From the NCBI RefSeq assembly GCF_003729955.1, contig NZ_RJTX01000004.1, forward strand, positions 919,763 to 983,762: DNA of 64,000 nucleotides. Direction: 5' to 3'. Positions 53,751-63,219 of this stretch are shown here, piece by piece. The stretch comes from Chryseobacterium daecheongense (GTDB lineage Bacteria; Bacteroidota; Bacteroidia; Flavobacteriales; Weeksellaceae). Numbering within the stretch: the first letter of the stretch is position 1; each line of letters opens with the position of its first letter. The notes below the pieces were generated by a model. The model did no database searches. It was not told the DNA's origin and saw nothing but the letters and a program-made list of their open reading frames with translations. Made by a program: the position numbers and the translations under genes.

Positions 53751-56246
53751 ATGATTCCAGAAAGAGAAACTGCTGCGGAGAAAAATAATTCTCAGAAAGA
53801 TAAATATGGAGCCTTTGCATTATTTGATGTAGAGCACTTTTTAAGGAGAATACTTAAAAACTGGTATTGGTTTGCTTTTATGCTGCTCATAGGATATGCC
53901 ATTTCTTGGGTTTATAGTAAATATTATGCCCAGAACATCTATGCTTCCAACCTTTCTTTAAGTGTTTCCAATAATACGGCAAGCTACTTTACGCCCAATC
54001 AATCCATTAATTTCATCTGGACTCAGGGAGGAAATCAGGATGGGATCTATTTAAAGAAAATGCTTCTTTCAAGATCACATAATGAGTTTTTGGTGAAAGA
54101 ACTGGACCTTTTTGTTAACTATTCAACAAAAGGGGCTATCAAATCTACCTATCTGGATAAGGATGATTCTCCTGTTTTTCTTCAGATAGATAAAAAACAT
54201 CTCCAACAGATTGATTACCCTATCACCTTAATTCCTAAGGGGAATAATTCCTATGAAGTGGTACTTCCTAAAGAAGGACAAAGTACTAATTTATATAGCT
54301 ATGAAAGCGAAGGATTTCAATCCATAAACCCGTATGGTAGACCGGAAAATAAAATTATAAAAGTTAATGAGTGGTATACAACTCCTAATCTAAGGTTTAA
54401 GCTGGTACAAAATACTGTGCCTGCTAAAATTAAGCTTGATAATATTATTGTTAAACTTACTTCTGTAAACCAATCTGTTAATGATATTGTTTCTACCATA
54501 GGAGTTGAGTTCGATAAAGAAATAAACACCATTATGATTATTACTAAAAAAGGATATAATCTTAATGGAACTGTAAACTTTTTGAATAAATCGGTTGCCG
54601 AATTACAGAAAAAAAGATTAGCGGACAAAAATATTGTCAATAAAAATACAGATGCTTATCTGCAAGGAAGCATTAATGATATCAGAAAGAAACTTGATTC
54701 TAGTGCTTCGGTTTTAAATTTCCTGAAAACTTCGGAAAAGTTATATGATATTAAGGATAGAGATGAAAAGTCCTTGAATAAAATCAAAGAACTTGAAGCT
54801 AAAAAAGCAGATTTAATGAGCAAAATCAACTCATTAAATACAATAAGAAACACTCTTCAGACCCAGAACTTTGATAAAATGATCAGCACTAATGCTGCAG
54901 GATTTGAAGACGGACTTTTCTCAGCATCAGTTTCCGAATTGAAAGCCCTATACCTTAAGAGAAGAGAAATGGCTCAGATTTATACACCAAATTCTGAACC
55001 CATGAGAGAAATCAATAGGCTGATCAATGATGCGAAACTGGCTTCTTCCAATTCCTTAAGGAATTACTACACCGGGTATTATGAGCAGATCAATAGATTA
55101 AACCAAGATATTTCCAGTGCTAATACTGATCTGGAGTCATATCCTGAGAAAGAAAGAAGATATCTGGATGCAGAGAGAGGATACAATATGATAGAGGCTA
55201 CTTATAACAGCCTTCTTGCCAGACAGAATGATGCTCAAATGAAAGTGGCTACCAATCAGTCAGACATTACTGTGATTGACCCGGCTAAAAACTTAGGACA
55301 GCTTCCAATAGGGCCTAATGTAAAAGGAACGAAAGCGGCTATTGTAGGAGGACTTTTATTATTACCATTATTATTTATACTTATTGGAGAAGTATTGGAC
55401 AATAAAATAAGAAATATTAAAGAATTGTTGGGTGCTACAAGAATTCCATTATTAGGAGTTATTGGAAATAATAATAATGACAATATGCTTACGGTGCTGG
55501 AACATCCGAAATCTTCCGTTTCCGAGGCCTTTAGAGGAATCAGAGCGAATGTGAGGTTTTTATCCAATGAAAACGGGAAAAGCAAAATCATTCTGGTTAC
55601 CTCTTCTATTGGTGGGGAAGGAAAAACATATGTTTCAATTAACCTGGCGTCTGTTTTAGGGTTAAGTGATAAGAAGACCATCTTATTGGGAATGGATTTA
55701 AGAAAACCAAAAATCTTTGGTGACTTTAAAATTGATAATAAATATGGGATTTCCAATTATTTAACAGGGGAAGTTTCTATTGATCAGATTATCAATAAAA
55801 CAAGGATCCCAAATCTTGATGTTGCCACTTCAGGACCAATTCCTCCTAACCCTTCTGAACTTTTGATGAGTGAACGAAATATAAACTTCATTCAGGAATT
55901 GAAAGACAAATACGATTTTATTATTATAGATTCACCACCTGTAGGGCTAGTTGCGGATTCATATGAGCTGATGAAATATTCTGATGCTAATTTATATGTA
56001 GTTCGTCACGAGTATACAGAGAAATATATGCTTAAAATGATTACAGAGAAATATCATAATAATGAAATTGAGCATTTAGGACTTGTATATAATGATTATA
56101 ATGTGAAGCAGGGATATGGTTATGGATACGGCTATGGTTATGGCTATGGTTACGGTTACGGATATTTTGATGAAGATAAAAACTATAAGGAACCTCTTTT
56201 AATCAGAATAAGAAATAAAGTGCAGGCAATATTTAATAAAAAATAA
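53751..56246 (+). CDS. Wzc-like polysaccharide co-polymerase / BY-kinase
   Basis: 831 residues. TM1 is near 37-57, followed by a long coiled-coil-rich periplasmic domain, TM2 near 527-548, and a cytosolic bacterial tyrosine kinase domain with Walker A SSIGGEGKT (near 618), A' LLGMDLRKP and Walker B FIIIDSPPVG. The C-terminal tail contains nine consecutive Gly-Tyr pairs (bases 56112-56165) and then acidic residues, the tyrosine cluster used for autophosphorylation. It controls chain length and export with the Wza-like partner. Confidence 0.9.
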   Translation: MIPERETAAEKNNSQKDKYGAFALFDVEHFLRRILKNWYWFAFMLLIGYAISWVYSKYYAQNIYASNLSLSVSNNTASYFTPNQSINFIWTQGGNQDGIYLKKMLLSRSHNEFLVKELDLFVNYSTKGAIKSTYLDKDDSPVFLQIDKKHLQQIDYPITLIPKGNNSYEVVLPKEGQSTNLYSYESEGFQSINPYGRPENKIIKVNEWYTTPNLRFKLVQNTVPAKIKLDNIIVKLTSVNQSVNDIVSTIGVEFDKEINTIMIITKKGYNLNGTVNFLNKSVAELQKKRLADKNIVNKNTDAYLQGSINDIRKKLDSSASVLNFLKTSEKLYDIKDRDEKSLNKIKELEAKKADLMSKINSLNTIRNTLQTQNFDKMISTNAAGFEDGLFSASVSELKALYLKRREMAQIYTPNSEPMREINRLINDAKLASSNSLRNYYTGYYEQINRLNQDISSANTDLESYPEKERRYLDAERGYNMIEATYNSLLARQNDAQMKVATNQSDITVIDPAKNLGQLPIGPNVKGTKAAIVGGLLLLPLLFILIGEVLDNKIRNIKELLGATRIPLLGVIGNNNNDNMLTVLEHPKSSVSEAFRGIRANVRFLSNENGKSKIILVTSSIGGEGKTYVSINLASVLGLSDKKTILLGMDLRKPKIFGDFKIDNKYGISNYLTGEVSIDQIINKTRIPNLDVATSGPIPPNPSELLMSERNINFIQELKDKYDFIIIDSPPVGLVADSYELMKYSDANLYVVRHEYTEKYMLKMITEKYHNNEIEHLGLVYNDYNVKQGYGYGYGYGYGYGYGYGYFDEDKNYKEPLLIRIRNKVQAIFNKK

Positions 56247-56254
56247 ATATTTTT

Positions 56255-56279
56255 AAACCCTCATTTAATGAGGGTTTTT
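56255..56279 (+). terminator. Intrinsic terminator of the polysaccharide export operon
   Basis: A 10-bp stem AAACCCTCAT (56255-56264) / ATGAGGGTTT (56268-56277) with a TTA loop and a following T run. Confidence 0.85.
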
Positions 56280-56410
56280 GTATACGAGATATGTTGTAAG
56301 TTATTAGAAAAAGAATAATTTTGTCACTTTGTCGTTTACTTTATAACAAATTATTATTTTTTGTTTATTTTTAACTAAACATTAAGAATATCATTAATAT
56401 AAAAATGTTT

Positions 56411-56418
56411 TATATTTG
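56411..56418 (+). promoter_or_regulatory. Candidate -7 box of the DUF6089-bamA operon
   Basis: TATATTTG, 42 bp before ATG 56461. No clear -33 TTG at standard spacing. Confidence 0.5.
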
Positions 56419-56460
56419 CAAAAATTAAATTTTAAAATAACCATAAATCCATGTTCTTTT

Positions 56461-57354
56461 ATGAATAAAAAATTATTGTTTAGCTTCCTTGCCATATTGG
56501 GGACAATGGCAGGTGTTAAAGCACAAAGAAATGAATTGGGAGTTCGTCTAGGTATGAGTAACCTAGTGGCTGATATAGGGCGAACCAATTATATTTTACA
56601 AAAGCCATTGGATTTAGATAGAATGTCGGAATGGGGATTTCCTTTTTATGGAGGGGTATTATATAGATTTAATTTTAATCCTTATCAGACGGTTAGATTA
56701 GACCTTGGATACAACCAGGTTCAGTTTAATGATAAAGTAGCAAAAGAAGAATACAGAAAAAACAGAAACTCATACGGGAAAAATAACGTATATGAGGCAA
56801 GTTTAATGTTTGAATATAACTTCTTCCCTGTAAATAATGAGCAAGTAAGTATGGCGAGTCCATATATCTTCGCGGGGGTTGGGGCTTTAATGTTTGATGC
56901 TCCGAAAGCTACTCTAGTTAATGATTTTAGAAGAGATGCAGACGGTGTGGCACAGGCTCCGCTAAATGAGCTTGATTTCACTACAACGCCGGTATACTCT
57001 ACAGGTACCAAGACAGTAATGCAGATTCCTTTTGGAGTAGGTTTAAAATATAAGTTTAATTATAATTGGGGAATATTTGCTGAAGCTACCTTCAGATATA
57101 CATTAACGGACCAGTTGGATCATAGTAAGATCCTTTCCAAAGATGTGAAGTCCACTTATAATGCAGATATTTTGGATCCGTCTACTGGAGGGTCATTGCT
57201 TCAGTCCGGAAATTATTATATTGTTTCCAAAGAAAGAGAAAATGCATTCCTAGGAGAAAGAAATGTTGGAGACTTTAGATCGAAAGATTGGATGAATACC
57301 TTTAGTTTAGGGCTTACTTATTCTTTCGGAAGACCTCCATGCTATTGTGATTAA
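56461..57354 (+). CDS. DUF6089 family outer-membrane beta-barrel protein
   Basis: 297 residues from ATG 56461 (MNKKLLFSFLAILGTMAGVKAQ, signal peptide); the open frame extends to 56416, over the -7 box. The mature protein is beta-rich with alternating aromatic residues, LGVRLGMSNLVADIG at the start and SLGLTYSFGRPPCYCD at the end, matching DUF6089 barrels. Its TAA overlaps the uppS ATG (TAATG). This gene commonly precedes uppS-bamA in Bacteroidota, so it may belong to envelope biogenesis; the terminal Cys pair (CYCD) is notable. Confidence 0.85.
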   Translation: MNKKLLFSFLAILGTMAGVKAQRNELGVRLGMSNLVADIGRTNYILQKPLDLDRMSEWGFPFYGGVLYRFNFNPYQTVRLDLGYNQVQFNDKVAKEEYRKNRNSYGKNNVYEASLMFEYNFFPVNNEQVSMASPYIFAGVGALMFDAPKATLVNDFRRDADGVAQAPLNELDFTTTPVYSTGTKTVMQIPFGVGLKYKFNYNWGIFAEATFRYTLTDQLDHSKILSKDVKSTYNADILDPSTGGSLLQSGNYYIVSKERENAFLGERNVGDFRSKDWMNTFSLGLTYSFGRPPCYCD

Positions 57355-58109
57355 TGAATATGTCGTTGATTAAAGATAAAATAAATTCTGAGAATTTACC
57401 GAAACATGTAGCCATCATCATGGATGGCAACGGAAGATGGGCGAAATCTCGTGGCGAAGAAAGAACTTTTGGTCACAAAAATGCTATTAATGCCGTGAGA
57501 AATGCCATTAATGCTTGCAATGAGATCCATATACCATATTTAACTCTCTATACATTTTCCTCGGAAAATTGGAACCGTCCTAAAGATGAAGTAGATACGT
57601 TAATGAATCTGCTGGCGGAAACCTTATTGCTTGAAGCAGAAGAAATCTTCAGCAAAGGTTTAAGAATGCATGTGATCGGAAACTTAGAAAAAATACCACC
57701 GTTGGTAAAAGAACAGTTGCTTCGTGTGGTAGAACTTACCAAAGAAAATACAAAAGGGAATTTAGTACTGGCCATTAGCTATGGCTCTCAAAATGAAATA
57801 CTGAATGCCGTTAAAAATATAAGCACAGATGTAAAGGAAGGAAAGGTAAATGTAGAGGATATTAATGAAAAATTATTCGAAAACTATCTTTACACAAAAG
57901 ATTTTCCTCCAGTAGATTTACTTATCAGAACCAGCGGTGAAATAAGGATAAGTAATTTCCTTCTTTGGCAGATCGCTTATGCAGAACTGCAATTTTTAAA
58001 TGTTCTATGGCCGGATTTTTCAAAAGACATCTTCTTTCAATGTATTGTAGATTATCAAAACAAAGAAAGGAGATTCGGTATGACCGGAGAACAAATAAAA
58101 ATCCAGTAA
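57354..58109 (+). CDS. uppS: Isoprenyl transferase (undecaprenyl diphosphate synthase)
   Basis: 251 residues; the ATG at 57354 overlaps the previous stop, and ATG 57360 is an alternative. The cis-prenyltransferase motif IIMDGNGRWAKSRG (catalytic Asp) opens the protein, then LTLYTFSSENWNRP and the C-terminal DLLIRTSGEIRISNFLLWQ (RTSGExRxSNFLLWQ) complete the set. It makes the C55 carrier lipid for peptidoglycan and for the polysaccharide genes nearby. Confidence 0.93.
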   Translation: MNMSLIKDKINSENLPKHVAIIMDGNGRWAKSRGEERTFGHKNAINAVRNAINACNEIHIPYLTLYTFSSENWNRPKDEVDTLMNLLAETLLLEAEEIFSKGLRMHVIGNLEKIPPLVKEQLLRVVELTKENTKGNLVLAISYGSQNEILNAVKNISTDVKEGKVNVEDINEKLFENYLYTKDFPPVDLLIRTSGEIRISNFLLWQIAYAELQFLNVLWPDFSKDIFFQCIVDYQNKERRFGMTGEQIKIQ

Positions 58110-58139
58110 AATTTTAAAGAAAAGAAAGACTACGATAAA

Positions 58140-60677
58140 ATGAAGTTTAGACTATTACCCATCATTATGTTTGCTGCCTCTGCACATTTTTATGGACAGG
58201 TAACTCCACAGGATAGCACAAAAGTGAATAATCCTGTATATGCGGAAAATCAAACAGGCACATACACTCTTAAGGATATTGTTGTAGATGGGGTTAAAAA
58301 ATACACGCCAGCTCAAATATTAAGATTTACAGGACTATCTAAAGGTGAAAACGTGGATATTCCCGGACAAAAAATCAGTAATGCCATCAAAAAACTTTGG
58401 GATACTCAATCTTTTTCTGAAGTTGAAGTGTATGTACAAAGTATAGAGGGTGAAACAGTAGTTTTACGATTCTATTTACAGGATTTAAAAGAGCTTGGAG
58501 AAGTAAAATTTGAAGGAAAAGGAATTGGTAAATCTAAAAATGAAAAATTGGCAAAGGATAATAACCTGAAGCCAGGTACCAAGATTACTCAAAATTTAAT
58601 TTCAAGCCTTAAAACAAATATTCCTAAAGACTACATTAAAAAAGGATTTGCCGATACCAAAATTACCATTCAGGATAAGGTAAATGCAAACGACCCTTCA
58701 CTTGTTGACTGGACGATCAATGTAGACAAAGGAAAACGAGTGAAAATCGACCACATTGAGTTTGAAGGAAATACCAAAATTACAGATGCCAAGCTTAGAA
58801 AAAAAGGATTCAAAGAAACTAAGCAAAAGAGATTCGGTATCGGAGGTATCCTAAAATCTTCCAAATTCATTGAAGAAAAATATCAGGAAGATAAACAAAA
58901 TCTGATTAGTTATTATAACTCTTTAGGATATAGAGACGCAGCTATCGTTTCGGATTCCGTATGGAGAAATAAGAATAACAATTACGAGATCAATGTAAAG
59001 CTGAACGAAGGTAAACAATATTATATCGGTGACATTACATTCACGGGTAATACTGTATATTCCACAGAATATTTACAAAGACTTTTAGGATACAAGAAAG
59101 GCGACATCTACGATGCTGTTGGATTTAATAAGAAAGTAGGGGAAGACGGAGGTAAAGAAGATGATTCTGATATCAAATCCGTATATATGAATAACGGTTA
59201 CCTTTTCTCTAACGTAACTCCAGTGGAAAAATCTGTTTCCGGAGATGCTGTTAATCTTGAAATCCGTATCAATGAAGGAGAAAAAGCAACATGGAACAGA
59301 GTAACATGGGAAGGTAATACTACTACTCATGACCACGTTATCCTTCGTGCTTTGAGAACAAAACCAGGAAGCTTATTTGCGAAAAGTGATATCAAAAGAA
59401 CATATTTCGATTTAGCAGGGATGTCTTTCTTTGATCCACAGCAGATTGGTCAGGATATTAATCCTAATCAACAGGATAATACTGTAGACATTAACTGGAA
59501 ATTAGTGGAAAAAGGATCTTCACAAGTTCAGTTACAAGCCGGATATGGGGGGAATAGCTTCATAGGAACGTTAGGATTAACGTTTAATAACTTCTCGTTA
59601 AAGAATTTCCTTAAATTTAAAGACTTCAAGCCAGTTCCGCAAGGAGACGGACAAACATTGTCTATCCAGGCGCAGGCAGGACAATATTTCCAAAACTACG
59701 GGATATCTTTCGTAGAGCCATGGTTGTTCGGAACAAGACAAACTTCACTTTCAGTAAGTTTGAACAACTCCAGAGTTAAATATTCGGATGTTAGTGGAAA
59801 TGCACAGAAATTAAATATCTTCTCAGCTTCAGTAGGCCTGAACAGACTCTTGAAATGGCCGGATGATTATTTCTCATTATATACCGGAATTCAGTTCCAG
59901 AAATATAACTTTAAAAACTATCCATTCGAATTCGGTGATACCACAGAATATTACGGAAATGCCAATAACTTCAGTTTGAATATCGGACTAAGCAGAAACT
60001 CTGCCGGAATCGACCCGATTTTCCCTACTGTAGGTTCAAACATAGAACTTTCAGCGAAACTTACGCCTCCTTACTCATTGTTTAGCAATAAAGATTACTC
60101 AACAATGTCTCCAACGGAAAAGTATAAGTGGATGGAGTTCTATAAAATCAAGTTCAAAGCAGATGTTTATAATGAAATCGTTGGAAAATTGGTATTGAGA
60201 TCTTCTGCTGAAATGGGCTTTATGGATGGATATAACAGAGAATTGGGAGCTCCGCCTTTCGAGAGATTCTATGTAGGGGGAACCGGACTTTTCGGAGGTA
60301 GATATGATGGTAGAGAATTAATTCCGTTGAGAGGATATGAAAATGCTTCTACATATGGAGGAACCGTTGATGATATCACTCAAAAAGGAGGAGGTACGAT
60401 TTATAACAGATTTACGTTAGAATTAAGATACCCGATTTCATTGAACCAGACAGCTAAAATTTATGCTTTAACATTTGCAGAAGGAGGTAACGTTTGGAAT
60501 TCATGGAGTAATTATAACCCTTTCCAGTTAAAGAGATCAGTCGGAGTCGGAGTAAGAGTGTATATGGGAGCATTTGGTCTGATTGGATTTGACTTTGCAT
60601 ATGGATTCGATAAAACAGTACTTGGAACCGATCCTTCAGGATGGAAGACCCACTTCTTAATGAACCAATCATTATAA
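58140..60677 (+). CDS. bamA: Outer membrane protein assembly factor BamA
   Basis: 845 residues, signal peptide ending HFYGQ. POTRA domains occupy about 35-470, with repeated G..Y....LR and NEG(K/E) patterns. The C-terminal Omp85 barrel begins near GSSQVQLQAGYGG and includes the L6 motif region PLRGYENAS and a final strand ending FLMNQSL. It inserts beta-barrel proteins into the outer membrane. It lies 30 bp after uppS and just before two periplasmic chaperones, a conserved arrangement. Confidence 0.93.
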   Translation: MKFRLLPIIMFAASAHFYGQVTPQDSTKVNNPVYAENQTGTYTLKDIVVDGVKKYTPAQILRFTGLSKGENVDIPGQKISNAIKKLWDTQSFSEVEVYVQSIEGETVVLRFYLQDLKELGEVKFEGKGIGKSKNEKLAKDNNLKPGTKITQNLISSLKTNIPKDYIKKGFADTKITIQDKVNANDPSLVDWTINVDKGKRVKIDHIEFEGNTKITDAKLRKKGFKETKQKRFGIGGILKSSKFIEEKYQEDKQNLISYYNSLGYRDAAIVSDSVWRNKNNNYEINVKLNEGKQYYIGDITFTGNTVYSTEYLQRLLGYKKGDIYDAVGFNKKVGEDGGKEDDSDIKSVYMNNGYLFSNVTPVEKSVSGDAVNLEIRINEGEKATWNRVTWEGNTTTHDHVILRALRTKPGSLFAKSDIKRTYFDLAGMSFFDPQQIGQDINPNQQDNTVDINWKLVEKGSSQVQLQAGYGGNSFIGTLGLTFNNFSLKNFLKFKDFKPVPQGDGQTLSIQAQAGQYFQNYGISFVEPWLFGTRQTSLSVSLNNSRVKYSDVSGNAQKLNIFSASVGLNRLLKWPDDYFSLYTGIQFQKYNFKNYPFEFGDTTEYYGNANNFSLNIGLSRNSAGIDPIFPTVGSNIELSAKLTPPYSLFSNKDYSTMSPTEKYKWMEFYKIKFKADVYNEIVGKLVLRSSAEMGFMDGYNRELGAPPFERFYVGGTGLFGGRYDGRELIPLRGYENASTYGGTVDDITQKGGGTIYNRFTLELRYPISLNQTAKIYALTFAEGGNVWNSWSNYNPFQLKRSVGVGVRVYMGAFGLIGFDFAYGFDKTVLGTDPSGWKTHFLMNQSL

Positions 60678-60681
60678 TGAT

Positions 60682-61245
60682 ATGAAGAATTTTAAAATCA
60701 TTTTCACATTTGTATTATTTTTGCTTTTTGGAATAAGCAGCGCTCAAAAAATTGGGGTTGTGGATACCGAATATATTTTGGATAAACTTCCTCAATATAA
60801 GGAGGCAGAAGCAAGATTGAATGCTCAGATCGATACTTGGCAATCTGAACTTCAGAACCTTCAGTCTGAGTATGAAAAGAAAAGATCAGCTTTTGAAAGT
60901 GAAAAAGTTCTATTGATAGGAGACCAATTGAAGCTGAGAGAAAAGGAAGTAATGGACTTGGAAAAAAATATTAAGACCACTACCAGTTTACGTTTTGGTG
61001 CCAATGGAGAGATTACTAAATTAAGAACCAATCTGGTAGAACCTTTCCAGGATCAGATTTGGGGAGCGGTAAAGACAATGTCTGAAAAAAATGGGTTGGG
61101 CATAGTTCTTGATAAAAGCAATAACATTAATGTTATTTTCCTTCAAAAAAGATATGACTATACAGATAAAGTGTTAGATATCTTATTAAAAGGATCATCA
61201 ACATCAGATAAAAAAGAAAAAACTAATAGCAAAAGTAAAAAGTAA
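60682..61245 (+). CDS. OmpH/Skp-family periplasmic chaperone
   Basis: 187 residues with signal peptide (ending SSAQ). KIGVVDTEYILDKLPQY is the OmpH start motif; the centre (about 45-115) is a long charged coiled-coil arm. The C-terminus ends in a Lys/Ser tail (KKEKTNSKSKK). Skp-like trimers carry unfolded outer-membrane proteins to BamA, encoded 4 bp upstream. Confidence 0.88.
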   Translation: MKNFKIIFTFVLFLLFGISSAQKIGVVDTEYILDKLPQYKEAEARLNAQIDTWQSELQNLQSEYEKKRSAFESEKVLLIGDQLKLREKEVMDLEKNIKTTTSLRFGANGEITKLRTNLVEPFQDQIWGAVKTMSEKNGLGIVLDKSNNINVIFLQKRYDYTDKVLDILLKGSSTSDKKEKTNSKSKK

Positions 61246-61302
61246 TTAACTTTTACTGAATTTTAAGATCTAAAAACAAATTAAATTATTTATTTACCAA
61301 TT

Positions 61303-61806
61303 ATGAAAAAATTAAGTGTATTATTTGCAGCAGTAATGATGGTTGTATCTGTAGGTATGGCAAAAGCTCAAAAAATTGCTACTTTAGATGTTATAGGTGT
61401 TCTTAATGCAATGCCTGAAAAGAAAAAAGCAGATGCTGACTTAAAAACTTTCTTAGATACTAAGCAGGCTGAAATTAAAAAGAAAGCAGATGCTGGACAA
61501 GCTAAATTAAAGCAATATACTGAAGAAGCTCCTAAGAAAACGGCTGACGAAAACAAAGCTAGAGAAGCTGAATTAGCTAAATTACAAGAGGAAATCCAGC
61601 AAATGCAGGACAAAGCTCAGAAAGATTTCGTTGCAAAACAAGATGCAGCTTATGAGCCGATCGAGAAAAAATTGAACGATGCTGTAACCAAAGTAGCTAA
61701 AGCTAATAGCTATGATTACATCATGGATGCTAATTCTTCTGCATTTGTGTTCAAATCAGGCCCTGATGCTACAGCAGCTGTGAAAAAAGAATTGAATATC
61801 CAATAA
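61303..61806 (+). CDS. Second OmpH/Skp-family periplasmic chaperone
   Basis: 167 residues, signal peptide ending AKAQ. KIATLDVIGVLNAMPEKKKAD aligns with the first OmpH copy, followed by a Lys/Ala/Glu-rich coiled-coil arm (about 40-110) and the conserved SYDYIMDANSSAFVF C-terminal strand. A tandem duplicate of the preceding gene, with a 57-bp gap and its own terminator after it. Confidence 0.88.
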   Translation: MKKLSVLFAAVMMVVSVGMAKAQKIATLDVIGVLNAMPEKKKADADLKTFLDTKQAEIKKKADAGQAKLKQYTEEAPKKTADENKAREAELAKLQEEIQQMQDKAQKDFVAKQDAAYEPIEKKLNDAVTKVAKANSYDYIMDANSSAFVFKSGPDATAAVKKELNIQ

Positions 61807-61839
61807 TTTTTGGAAATTAACAAAGATTTATACATCTGG

Positions 61840-61865
61840 CCGTCTCTTTTAGAGGCGGTTTTTTT
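61840..61865 (+). terminator. Intrinsic terminator after the OmpH pair
   Basis: Stem CCGTCTCT (61840-61847) / AGAGGCGG (61851-61858), with one G-T pair and a 3-nt loop, followed by seven T residues. Confidence 0.82.
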
Positions 61866-61872
61866 ATTTTTG
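61865..61872 (+). promoter_or_regulatory. Candidate -7 box overlapping the terminator tail
   Basis: TATTTTTG ends 4 bp before the ATG at 61877. If used, transcription would start at or just inside the start codon, giving a leaderless message. No -33 TTG was seen. Confidence 0.3.
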
Positions 61873-61876
61873 CCGT

Positions 61877-62362
61877 ATGGAAAAAGAAGTATCGACCACG
61901 GTAAGAGTACGGTTTAGCGATTGTGATCCCATTGGACATCTGAATAATGTAAAATATCTGGACTATATGTTCAATGCCAGAGAAGATCATGTGGAAACAT
62001 TCTATGGTTTTACCTATGAAGAATATACAAAACAGACAGGTTGCACATGGATTGCAATACAAAACGAAATTGCATATCTGAAAGAAGTAAGATACAATAC
62101 CCAAGTAGTCATAAGCAGCAAAACCATCGATATACAGGATAGAACTGCCAAAGTAGAAATCTTAATGAAGAGTTTAGATGAGAAAACCATACACGCAGTA
62201 TTATGGGTTACGGTAATCTATTTCAATGTTAAAACAAGAAAATCTGAGATCCATCCGGAGAATATCAAAGAAACTTTTCATAAGTTTTATGTTGATCTGG
62301 AACAGAAAGAATTTCAGGCAAGAGTTAAATTTTTAAGATCTCAAAACGCTAAAAATTCATGA
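61877..62362 (+). CDS. 4HBT-type acyl-CoA thioesterase family protein
   Basis: 161 residues, hotdog fold. VRVRFSDCDPIGHLNNVKYLDYMFNAREDH matches the 4HBT family, with the conserved Asp in the DCDPIG segment. WIAIQNEIAYLKEVRY and LWVTVIYFN support it. It overlaps rfbD by 4 bp. It is closer to housekeeping fluoroacetyl-CoA/YbgC-like thioesterases than to the pigment-locus copy at 25213. Confidence 0.87.
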   Translation: MEKEVSTTVRVRFSDCDPIGHLNNVKYLDYMFNAREDHVETFYGFTYEEYTKQTGCTWIAIQNEIAYLKEVRYNTQVVISSKTIDIQDRTAKVEILMKSLDEKTIHAVLWVTVIYFNVKTRKSEIHPENIKETFHKFYVDLEQKEFQARVKFLRSQNAKNS

Positions 62363-63219
62363 AAAAAATACTAATAATAGGAAGCAACGGGCAATTAGGA
62401 AATTGTATCAGAAAAATAGCTCCCGATTTTGAAAATAGATATGAGTTTATTTTCACTGATTCTCAAACATTGGATATCACAGATGAAGACCAGGTCAATG
62501 ATTTCTTTTATGATAATAAACCGGATTTTTGTATCAATGCTTCAGCCTATACAGCGGTGGATTTTGCAGAAAAGGAAAAAGAAAAAGCTTTTGCTGTCAA
62601 TGCTGAAGGAGTTGAATTTCTTGCTAAAGCCTGCGCAGAATATAAAACGGTATTGATCCATATTTCTACAGACTATGTTTTTGACGGTGAAACAAACCTT
62701 TGCTATGCCGAAGATGATTTTACAAACCCGATTGGTGTTTACGGAGAATCTAAAAGAACGGGAGAAGAGCTTGCTCTGGAAGCTAATCCCCACACTATTA
62801 TTCTTAGAACATCATGGCTATATTCAGAATTTAATAAGAACTTCGTAAAAACAATGCTTAACCTGTTCTCACAAAAAGATGAACTGGGAATTGTGGCAGA
62901 TCAATACGGGCAGCCAACCAATGCCAATGATTTAGCAGAAGCCATTATGAATATCATTGAAGCTCCTCAAAAAATATTTGGAATCTTCCATTTCTCCAAT
63001 TACCCGGAAACCACTTGGTTTAACTTTGCTGAGAAAATCGCTGAATTTTCAAAATCTTCGGTTAAATTGAATGCTTTAACCACAGAACAATATCCAACTC
63101 CGGCAAAAAGGCCAAAAAGAAGTACGATGTGCTTGGACAAAATAGAAGAAGTCTATAAAATTGAGCCTAAGTATTGGGAAACCAGCCTCGAAGAATGCAT
63201 TAATATCCTTACTAAATAA
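62359..63219 (+). CDS. rfbD: dTDP-4-dehydrorhamnose reductase
   Basis: 286 residues. The NAD(P)-binding loop GSNGQLG is at residues 8-14; SAYTAVDFAE, STDYVFDG and the catalytic YGESK (Tyr and Lys) are the RmlD signature; ILRTSWLYSEFNKNFV and the C-terminal RPKRSTMCLDK also fit. It performs the last step of dTDP-L-rhamnose synthesis. The rest of the pathway (rfbA, rfbB, rfbC) is not in the window. It is coupled to the thioesterase (ATGA overlap) and to the next gene (TAATG). Confidence 0.92.
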   Translation: MKKILIIGSNGQLGNCIRKIAPDFENRYEFIFTDSQTLDITDEDQVNDFFYDNKPDFCINASAYTAVDFAEKEKEKAFAVNAEGVEFLAKACAEYKTVLIHISTDYVFDGETNLCYAEDDFTNPIGVYGESKRTGEELALEANPHTIILRTSWLYSEFNKNFVKTMLNLFSQKDELGIVADQYGQPTNANDLAEAIMNIIEAPQKIFGIFHFSNYPETTWFNFAEKIAEFSKSSVKLNALTTEQYPTPAKRPKRSTMCLDKIEEVYKIEPKYWETSLEECINILTK

